From the NCBI RefSeq assembly GCF_000003605.2, contig NW_003156741.1, forward strand, positions 241,470-255,309: DNA of 13,840 bases. The letters run 5' to 3'. A program made the translations under genes and the position numbers. This document shows, in pieces, positions 1-10,400 of the stretch. The notes beneath the pieces are model-generated. The model did no database searches. It saw nothing but the letters and a program-made list of their open reading frames with translations, and was not told where the DNA came from. Position 1 is the first letter of the stretch; each line of letters starts with the position of its first letter. This DNA is from Saccoglossus kowalevskii. Its lineage: Eukaryota; Hemichordata; Enteropneusta; Harrimaniidae.

Positions 1-1147
1 GTTAAAAACTGCTTCCTTGTTTGAAAAGCAATTTAGCATATAGTATCTCTGTTGATAGCTCTACAAAGTTACTAAAGTAGATTATCGAAAAATGGCTTCC
101 TTTGGCAGCCATCTTGGATTTAGTAAAAGAGAAAAAGTTATATAACTCATGAACTATTTGTCCTTGCATTAAGTTTATCATATTCCTGTGAAATCAAATC
201 CATATGTTGTGTAGTTTGTCTGCTATCTTTCATTCTAGACATGAAACATTCGTCAAATAATCACATCGAGCAAGTGCAATTTGCCATGAGCCACGCAGGC
301 TCGAAACCCGTCATTGCTGCTATGCAGCTATATTTGGAATTATTTTCATACACAAACTAACTCATCTGGGATAAAGCGGTTACGAATTTGCTGTCAACTA
401 TCTGTGAGCATATGTAATAATATCAGAACGCCAAGACCTCGCCCTGTGGTCTGTGATGCGCAACAATTATGTTCACTTCGGTATATATTGTGTATAGGTA
501 CCGGCCAAGTAATTGGCATCGCTAGCATCCATCCAGTTACCGTGTTGAAGCTGGGAAATTGTTGCAATAATGAAAAACAAGCCATGGCTTTACTGACCAC
601 AATTCCCCTCTGCTAACTTGTAAAGCAACTGGCTTAGAAGTGACAATGTGATGGTGGGATGGTGGAGTTTGTTTAAGCAGTGAAGTCTTAAAATAGAAGT
701 GGTTCTGGAGTGGCCAGTGAAAATTAGAGAATTAATGGTAGATGGGGAAATTATTTTGACTTTGCCCTTTCAATACCCTTGTGTCCCGCGCTGTTTCCTA
801 CACTAATATAATTTCTTACACGCAATGTTTTAGAGAATGTGATTATACATATTGCACGGGAAATGATATGCACATGGATCAGTCTATAGCTTTGTGGATA
901 GATGGTCTCTCGGGCATACATTTAATGATTATGAAGGTTTCGCTACTTGTGACTTTGACACCCGCAAAATGACACCAGAAATAATACTATACGTGTCTTA
1001 AATGAAGTATGCCGTGGGCAGACGCGGTAATCTAGTGATCACTAGTTAATTTCCAGGCAGCCTGTATTTGCATGCAATATGCCAATGGCACTCGCGTACT
1101 ACAATAGAGTATGCCGTTGTTAAACTTGAACAATAATTCCATGCACG
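1..1147. other. Upstream flanking DNA, no gene recognised
   Basis: Both strands are broken by frequent stops. The longest open stretches (about 60-100 codons near 314-616) have no recognisable motif and are probably chance. Small structures worth noting are an inverted pair of YY1-like words (89-97 and 107-115) and a 14-bp perfect palindrome at 1032-1045. A tRNA B-box-like word lies on the minus strand around 287-310, without a convincing tRNA. Confidence 0.6.

Positions 1148-1226
<79 letters not shown>
1148..1226. repeat. (TTTA)n microsatellite, about 20 perfect units
   Basis: An uninterrupted run of the tetranucleotide TTTA spans 79 bases with no visible substitution. A long array without interruptions suggests recent expansion and likely length variation between individuals. 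It lies about 270 bases upstream of the proposed transcription start. Confidence 0.98.
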
Positions 1227-1432
1227 CAAATGTCTGACGTGTTAACGATCGAGGATATTCCTAAGTAAACATCCCCTAGACCACACAGGAAGGTGCCGAT
1301 ATGATCGTGCCAAGCACGCATGATAACATGATTTCATTCAAACTCATTAGTTTACAGTTTATCCAGTCAAACGTCATATCACGTGATACACTACAGATAA
1401 TCGTTGCGGTGGTACGGGCTTCAGTCTACAAA

Positions 1433-1473
1433 TGACGTGATTGGGCAGAGTAGGGTGTGACACTCTCGCGAGC
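1433..1473 (+). promoter_or_regulatory. Candidate core promoter: TGACGTGA, inverted CCAAT, CGCG-box-like motif
   Basis: TGACGTGA (CRE/E-box-like) is at 1433-1440, ATTGG (CCAAT on the other strand) at 1440-1444, and TCTCGCGAGC at 1464-1473. The last is a 9/10 match to the TCTCGCGAGA promoter element described in animals. No TATA box is seen at a useful distance. The cluster lies 20-60 bases before the proposed ATG and donor, as expected for a short 5' untranslated leader. The role is inferred. Confidence 0.4.
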
Positions 1474-1492
1474 AACAACATACATTCAGGCA

Positions 1493-1495
1493 ATG
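1493..1495 (+). CDS. SSUH2-like: Proposed first coding exon: ATG only, then donor GTGAGT
   Basis: The sequence GGCA-ATG is followed directly by a strong donor, GTGAGTAT, at 1496. Exon 2 begins in phase 0, so an exon ending exactly after ATG supplies the start Met with no frame adjustment. A promoter-like cluster lies just upstream (1433-1473). The 5' untranslated part would start somewhere between about 1450 and 1490. An alternative is a first exon further upstream, possibly outside the window, with this ATG being chance. Confidence 0.5.
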
Positions 1496-4400
1496 GTGAG
1501 TATTGGAATTATTATTGGCGACAATATAATTCGAATTGCACGTCAGTCGACTCGAATATGCGCGGACATGCGCAGTAGCGACCGTGTGTGTGTGAGATTT
1601 TTGAGAGTTGAACTTGATGAATATATTACACCATTCTGTATATTTTTGTTCAAGTTACCAGCAAAGTAATTACAATGTCGTAGTTTTTGTTACGTCGGCA
1701 TATGTGACTACATCGGATGACACCCTATGTCAACGCTGGTATAACGGAACAAGCCGATATTTAATTCACACTGGATATATGTGCTTTCTGATAGATAGGT
1801 GTGCTGAATGTTAATTAATTAATATTGCATGTAGACACAAGCAAAAAAAACGTGTCGAAATGCCGACGTTACGACGACTCATTGGCTAAAGTTCCTATGT
1901 CAGTGTGTTGTTAACGACGTGTTTTACAGTATACTTGGGGGTAAAGTCCAAACTTGTCTGCATCTCCCATGTAAACATTGACATGTATGATTACCTTGGC
2001 TGCAATTAAATGGTGCAACACTACAATTTACAATTTACAGTACTTGCAACCAATGCGTGAGCCATGCGTGTGAAATTGTTTAACCATTCTCTGTGTCATT
2101 GTCAGTTTTTGCCCAAAACAACGGTTGATGTAGGTCGGTACCAGGCGACGGGCGTAAGCTAGCCAAAGCATGTAACTACATGTTATGATACAGACTATTT
2201 ACTGTTTCGTCAAAAAAATAATGACCATTAAACAGCAAATTAGTACCTCGATTCCAAAATATACTCACTGCAAATAAACTTTTATGTGTTTCATTTCAGA
2301 ACAACTCCACGTCTTTCAGTTCCAGTGTCAAGCAAAAAGTAACTCCGGACCCCCCGAGGGGTTATGATGATTTATTACGTATGTATACAATAATTCTACA
2401 GTCCCTTGTGGCGGTTCATATTGACAGATCGTGACGAGTAAATTATTAATATGCTGTTACAAATGTAATCCATAAAATGTGTAACGGGGTTTGTCGTGCA
2501 TGTCAATGACTACAATTCTACAATATTAATAGTTGGAAAATATATTTACACTAGTCATGTCGATTGTCGTACGCAATCTCATTCAACTGACTTTTGCAAC
2601 TGATACACGAGCTGAAATTACATTATCGAATGAACGATATCTACGTATATTTTGTAATGATAACGCACGAACTTTGCTTGTCTTAAACTTTATTCCATTT
2701 TGCCAGTTAATCGGTGAGTATCGACCAATGTGCCCGATCCATAAAAGGCAAAGTAATTAGCAATAACGTGCTCGCCTTGCCCTTTATGTGTTTTGGCGGC
2801 TTTACTAAAGATATTGTCAAAGTTACATCCAAAAATGTAACGTAATTACAACGATATTTGTTATCGAGATTTATTGTCACTTACTAGATCCAGAAATAGC
2901 CAACGTAATTTGGCAACTGTAAAAAAGAAAGTACTGGCGCTTTGCATTCACAATACTTATTTAAATCTCATTGACAACGCATGCAAACCACAACGTCAAG
3001 GGGACAATGTTTATTTTTAAAGGATAACCACCGTATTCAAAATTTCACACACAAATGAGTGGAATATACAATGTCGATGAGTGCCCACTTAATATATAAT
3101 TAAACATTTGAAGACACGCCTTTGATGAATATCTGTTCATTTATTTACGTAAACATCGCAAATGTTGTCAAACGCTTTGCTCCTCGACACGGGTGTGTAC
3201 AGTAGTGATCACGTGACTGCATATGACTGTAAGCTGTTGTGCTTTTATGCTTTACGCCGCAGTTATCTCTGTTAAAATGTAATCCTGTGTCGTCTGTCCT
3301 AATTCAACAGGTGAGGAATGCGTATTGATCCGACCACCCACAACTCCAAGACCGTCACCTCCACCGGATGTAGTCGAACAAAAACACGTAGTGGGGTAGG
3401 TAAATTAATGAATCGAACCTAACGTTAGTAGTACTTACCAGCAATTCAGGGCGCATGCGCATTTTCATAGTTCATTATTGCATTGGACGAATATAGCAAC
3501 GAAATTCTTAGGTTAAGATGAATCACTACATAATGAACTTGACCAGAGAGTTAAGCCACCCTGACACTTGCACGATTCTGTGGCACGGATTGGCACGACT
3601 CGAGTCGTAAACTGACGTGAAGTGTGCGTAAACCCGTCGTGACTGAGTGCCATGTCGGGACGAGAATTTTGAAATGTTTAAAACGTTGGTCACGAAAAAA
3701 ATTCGCAAATCCATGCCACGACTGTCACAAACTTCCACGAATAGCTCACGAACAGCTCACGTCCGAACTGCGCAAACTCATCGTGCCAATGCGGGAAGTG
3801 CGTAAACTATGCGCAAACCATGCGTGAACTCGTCGTGCCAGTTCGTGTCAATGTGGACACTAATAGGCACGCATTCGTGAACTATTCGTTAACTTGTCGT
3901 AAACTCGTAGTGAACAGTGCGGGAGCCTTCCAGTTCGTGCCGACTTGCAACGACAAAATCGTGGTCTAAATTGTGCAAGTGTCAGGGTGGCTTTACAGTC
4001 ATTCTTATCATGGTTTATTGCACCAGCTCTATATAGTCAGTTATATACGTCATAGTCCTACTGATTAGCACAGAAAAAGTGAAATATGACATGGCAGTGA
4101 AGGAGGGACGGCAAAAAACTGCCAATGAAATGGAACGCAGGAAATACGATATAGAAAAAAACTATCAGTGTGGGAGCTAGAATGAGAAGTGGGTCATATG
4201 TCACGACACAGATTAGAATTTGAAAAAAGGTAAAAGGTCACAACAGGTATCTGATTAAGAATTTAGAAAAAGAGGTCACATGTCACAAAAGTAGAATGAA
4301 GGAATTTTATTTAATGATGCAATTGATTTTTTTTTCAATCAGTGATGGTCATTTAACAAAAGAAGAAGCTAAACAATGGATTTTATGTTTAGCGTACGAT

Positions 4401-7400
4401 GACAGGTATCCAGAACATGTTCTAAAACATCTGAAAGTCAATTATGTGTCTACATCTTACTCCAAGTTACACGTAAGTATTCGATTGATTTATATAAACA
4501 CCACCGAGTTATGTTTGGGACATCAAGCGTTGCTGAGCATAATGATTCATCTGTAAAAGAAAATCGTGCTGGCTGGGAATTCGTAATATGCATGCTCAGT
4601 GAAAACGTGACGTTGCACATGGTAACTATAGTCAATACAAAATAATGTCAATTTGGTTCAAATTGTACACAGTAATTATGATAAAATAATCATTTGCAAA
4701 ATTTTGACACAGAATTTTAGCGCGGAAACATCATGGCATTCAAGAAATTAAAAAAGTTTACGCCGAATTACATATTATATTATAAGTTCTTGTCATTTTA
4801 AAATGTAAACATTTTTTAAAGGTTTTCTTGGTGAAACGAACTGAAAGGTTCACATTGTTTTAAATTAAAAGAAAAACACAAAAAAACATTTTATTTTAGT
4901 GAGTTTCTAGTTTCATTGATAATATTTGTCAAGTATATTGTAAAGGAAGTTTTTTTATTGACATTTGCCGCAAAACTGTTAGGTATGTGGCTGTGTTTTT
5001 TATTCCACCTGTTACCTGTGTAGAAATCACTAAGAAACTTAAATTAAATAGAATAAATCATTAAAATTAAAATTGAATTGTAGCCATTTACCACGAGTCT
5101 AAACTCTTTTAAACGTGGTCTCAAATTTGTTTTTTTAATATAAATACGTATTTATTATTAGCCCTTGTTGGTTATATAAAAAGAAGAAATATGCAATAGG
5201 ATTTATTTTCTATAGTACATTGCACAATAGTGCATAATCTGAATTCGACGCGAACCCTTCTAAAGTAATTAGAGACGAACTCAAATTAGTATGCGCTACT
5301 GAACATGTTAATGCGCATATGTGCAATGCATTAAACCTTCTCATTATATATAAATAAAAAATAAAGGAAAATTATCACACTAGAAACTCACCTGATTAAA
5401 TGTCACTTTTAAAATCAATAATAATATATTACATTTCAGTCCGTACCGCAGAGAATAATTTTACCATAGAAACCTAGGCAGCATTGATCATTATCCAGGA
5501 TATTTCGGATTGTTGTTTCTCGAAAAAAAAAATCAGGTGACCGTAAATTGTTTTACTGTCGGCATCCTATTGCTATTAATAAAAATATAACAAAGGTGGA
5601 ATACAGTCAATCGAAGCGAATGTCCTAATGCGGAACTATAATCGCCCCACGCAGTTTGCATGCACTATGTCTACCTGTAAGCAGCGTGAACTAAAGGGAT
5701 CAACGTACTATTGCGAAGTAGTGAAAACAACGGTTTCTGCATAGTTCACGTCCTAACATTTACAATACAACCCAATACTTTCAGTCACAATGGAATTATC
5801 ATGTACCCATTTATTATGGTTCACGGGAAACATGAATTACCTTGCCAGAGCTTAAAAGGGCGTTGCAAACTAAACTAAATTTAAGTGTGTTTCAAGCTTT
5901 AATTCGTGAAACCAAGCAGGATATTTGATATAAAGGAAACACCTGTCTTGTACAATACTGATATCCATGTGTTTGTTAACGCTAGACGATATTACTTCCT
6001 TTCATTCTTAGGATCGAACAGGAACCATAGTATATTGTTCAGTTTATGCCCCAGGAATAATAGTATCTTCCACTATAATTGCGATCATCCGTTATAAATA
6101 TTACCTCCCCAATAAAAAAGTGATTACGTTCCATTGAATATTAAATTCTATCTAATTTGACAGAAATATTGTTCTTCTGATTTTTCGAATGGATAATGAA
6201 TCTCACGCCGTCGGCAATGACGTCATTCGTCCGTTTCGGGTCGGTTCTGATGTCTTCATATACTGTTGCATTGAGCCGTCATTATCCGTCATCTCAGCAG
6301 AAATAATAGCAAGCACGGGACATGTGACAATGCGAGAGTACTATTTAAGGTAGGGATGCAGGTTCGTGGGCACTTGGGAGTGAATTTTTTTTTTTTTTTT
6401 GCTTTTTATTATCCAAAAAGTCTTGACTATGGACTGTTGAAATTTTGTACAATTGTGAATAGTGCAACATACTCAAAAACGATTTTAAAATATAGATAAC
6501 AGGTGCAAACATTATCTCTTTTGAATGCTTAGCAAGATTTAGCAAGGCTGTACATAAATAATAAAAAAAAACATGGTAAAAAATAGAAATGACGGGATCT
6601 CCATATTATGCACTATATTTAACTTTGTACAAAACGATAATACATTTAAATTTGAAACTGTAACAGCCATTTTAATTATGAGCATTAGCAAACTTCTGAC
6701 TGAGTGAATTGTTATGCAAATTAGCAATTATCTCAGCTTCTTTTTAGTGCACATTGCAGAACTTTAAAAAAATAGCTCCTATACGCTTTGACCTTTTGTT
6801 TTGAAATTTTCACAAATGATTAACAGTGTGTTTATCTTCAAAACGCCGTCGGGGCATTGTTTTTAGTTGAATAGTGTTACAGCAATCGTACAGACAACTA
6901 GCCTGGGTGTTAATTTATGCATAAACTTGAAGTAGTGAAATTTGAGCTGCTGCCCTACAAAATTGACAACTGGTAGACAGTTTTCAAGACGGCACTTTCT
7001 TCATAGTAAACATATGTACCCATAAACCAATTTTCACAGGAAACAGAAGCATGGTTTAGAAGCTAATTTTTTTAAATCACTTTTGACCAAAAAAGCACAT
7101 TTTTTTGGCACATTTCAAACTACCGTGTCCATAACAATAAAATACTAACAAAACCTTAAAATTCATACAATAAGCTTTCCGAAAATATATAGTTTTGTGG
7201 ACAAGAGAGGTCATCTTGGTTTCCTAATTAAATAATTAAAATACTTGTCAGGTAAACTGCATCTCTACCTTAATAGTATATAGTCATTACATCCGTATTT
7301 CTGTATTTGTTACAAAGCCAGGCATATTTAATGATTTCTAGGTAACAGAGTACGACTCTTATCTGCGATTTTCTAGGTTCAACAAATTACACTGTATCAT

Positions 7401-10400
7401 TCTGCCCAATGTACCGAGCTCACTGTATTCCCATGGGAGTCTGATGCCTTAGCCGATGAAAAGATCTTGCCTGTCAGTTCTTGTATTCTGTTCATCTGAT
7501 GTTGCTGATTGTAATTCTAGTACACATTATAGTGTGTTCTTCCGCTCTTGGCACCATACCTAGTCTTGTATTGGGAAACTTACGCCTTATCCGATCGGAA
7601 CTATATGAGTTGTCAGTTCCCTGTTGATCTGATAAATACAGCATAAAATGATATGAATAGGCAGTCCTCAATAGAATATGAACGCCCGGGGTTATATGCA
7701 TCACTAAAGTTTTTGTTGTGTACACGCGCTTAAACTATAATACTCCTCTACGCCACTTTCTGTAATATTAACTGTATTATGCCTCATTCCTACTGAGATT
7801 AGGGGGTGAATATATCTCGTTGGTAAATTTCAAATTGACGCATTGCATATAATATAATATTTTTTAATATTTATATTCATATATATATATATATATATAT
7901 AGGTAATATAGGTCGGGAAAGTATTTTTTTTTAGAAATTGTTGTTCAGTGCTGTATATTTCAAAATGGATTAAGATTCATCTTAAAATATTGTCGTTTTG
8001 CTCACGCACATAACAGTATAAGTGTTTTGGGGGAAACGAACATGTAATGTATGATACACATTATCATCACGCTTTTCATAGTTTTGTATTCATCAAACTA
8101 ATATATAAAAACAGCGTGATGTGCATCATGATTGCGTGCGTGTATATCTACATACAATAGGGAAACATTTTTGAATTAAAGGTTATTTTCAGCTGGAGGT
8201 TGTGAACGTGAATGCGACATAATTCATGTAATTTGTTCCCGCTTTTAGCGTCCATATAGAACTATTGTCGTTTGAAAAAAGTTGGTTAATATCATATTGT
8301 CAATAGGTCCTTTATCTGTGTGTAGTTTGTTACGAACAGAATCACCAATACTTCAGTATTTGGTAATCATGACATATCATTTTTTTCAGTACAAGCTATA
8401 TTTATTTTGTGAAGTACGGATTGTCAGATGGAGGCGCTCTCCGCACCGAGGTAATAAGCTTTGTGTGCAGTCGGACACACCATATACCTTTGGTCCATGG
8501 ATACACCAAGTTAATCACACCACTTTGGATATGTGAGCCATTGTTCAGGCAACTAGAAGTGTGAGGTTATTTAGTTACTATTTCACACTATCACAAGTTT
8601 GTTGTGGTATAACGTGGCAGCGATACATAATATATGTAACATAACAATCTTAAATATTGGTTTAATTTATATGACGCTGTCGTACTAAATTTTCTCAGGT
8701 GGACCCGTGGACGATGGTAGCAATGGTCAAGTACCGTTACCATGGGAAATCCCCGTGCGTCCTGTTAAGGAATTCACAGAGCACACCAAGACCGTCTACG
8801 TGCCCCATTCTGCGTTAGTACGTGCGTGTGAATATTGTGTCGGTAAAGGCAACGAGAATCTAGGTTATGAAACTATCCGTACGGTATGTATTCCTTGTTT
8901 TAAAAAAAAATCCTAAAAAATCTATAAATCTGTCAAAATCATTAGAAGTATTCCTTATATTCAAAGTCGTACTAGTCCGTAAAATGGGACTGAAACTATT
9001 GTATTCAAATAATTGAAAACAAAATGGCCGACATTAGTGTCCAATCAGAACGTTGCTCACCAAATAGTTAGTCTCTACTATATTCATATTTGGTTGAGTG
9101 AAAAAAAAAACGTTCTCTGTATCCCGAATTATTGTTATGAATATCTTTATTGTATGAATAAATATTCACGAAAGTGTACATTTCCAGTGTGTATCGAGCT
9201 TGGTGTTTTCTCCTAACTACCCAACACGCGCTATAACAAGCGTTCATCATTGTTATTTCCTTGGATACAGGTAATATGTGACCCATGTGACGGTCGTGGA
9301 TGGACAAGTAATGGAGGTTGCTCTGCATGCAATTCTACTGGCAGAAAAAAGTATGAAACTGAGACATTTATTAATAAACTTCTGCATTTTCTGACTTCAC
9401 GTTAGCAAAAACATATTATAAATACAAATAAAATAAAATGGTATGATAAACAACCTTTCGTAAAATAGAAATTGCATAGAAATACGTCATGTCACGTTGT
9501 CACAATGTGTTATGAATACGCAATTGTTTTATTTTCTAAATCTCAGGTCATTGAAAACTTCAAAGACTTGCTGGCACTGTGATGGGTCTAGAAAGATAAA
9601 ATGGCACATAGAAATGACGGTGTACTTGTACGTACTATTGAATACATAATTTTCTGAAAAGTTTATTTAATACAGAGACTTTTACCACGTAACCATGAAA
9701 TTCAACACCGATTTTTTTCTTCACAGTTACACGCGCATTGCGGATTATATTGCTAATAATCTGGATATACCAAAAGAAATGTTTCTACAATCAACACACA
9801 CTACGGTAATATATGAATGTTTGATTCAGTACTTACCCAATAATTATTAGTCTTAATTATGACTGATTGTATTTACTCCATTTTTATGTATGTACGTTGT
9901 CAAAAAATTGGCTAGTTGGTTAAACCATTTTAATCATCGCTTGTTCGAATGTTTTTGTATACGTCGCATGTAACCCGTTGAGAGCACACACTGCGCGACT
10001 GGACGCTTCACAACGATGTTTCACTTGTTTTGTTAGGCCAGTCCTGTTCTTTCGATAGACGAAGATAACATTAAAACAACTGCGAAGAGATTTGCTGACA
10101 GGCACTTGATTGATTATCACAATGAACGAGTCTTGCAACAGGTATATAGTCAGTGTGCACTCGAAAATAATGTTTACCAAACTTGAGGCTAAGGATGCGT
10201 ATGAAAATGCACACAATTTAACAACATCTACTATAATTATGATCACGCTTTATTGAAATTGGTTGTGGGAGTTTATAAATTGAAGCACACATGGTCTTTA
10301 AAATATTGGTATGATCATTGCTATCCACATTAAACGATCATGTGTTTTATTTATTTGTTAATTATGATGTTTAAAAAGATTCACCCGCTCTTCATTTTAT

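Larger units (their letters stand above)
3396..4342 (+). other. Intron 3 (hosts an inverted-repeat element)
   Basis: It starts with GTAGGTAA and ends with TTTTTTTTTCAATCAG. It contains a GCGCATGCGC palindrome at 3451-3460, a 439-bp transposon-like element (3554-3992), and a short run of imperfect repeats carrying GGTCA words (about 4190-4290). Confidence 0.7.
4473..8389 (+). other. Intron 4, the largest intron
   Basis: 3.9 kb of AT-rich DNA. The part 4473-6180 shows nothing I can name beyond homopolymer runs. Then come a CpG-rich patch with a CRE (about 6190-6290), a candidate TIR element (6349-7269), a diverged duplication (about 7410-7635) and an (AT)n run (7879-7901). No coding exon was identified inside. 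Confidence 0.7.

Noticed and set aside
265-330. tRNA-like B-box word on the minus strand (GGGTTTCGAGCC)
   Set aside because: One base too many for a proper B box, no A box at the right distance, and no foldable cloverleaf; possibly a decayed SINE, but unsupported.
314-616. Open stretch of 100 codons on the plus strand, with another on the opposite strand
   Set aside because: No recognisable motif, low-complexity composition, no splice or promoter context; length is within chance for this amount of sequence.
3526-3827. Overlapping open frames on both strands in intron 3
   Set aside because: They lie mostly inside the inverted-repeat element and arise from its short repeated words; no transposase motif.
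9920-10246. 108-codon open frame on the minus strand
   Set aside because: It overlaps exon 10 of the SSUH2-like gene in antisense and is a shadow of that exon plus intron sequence.
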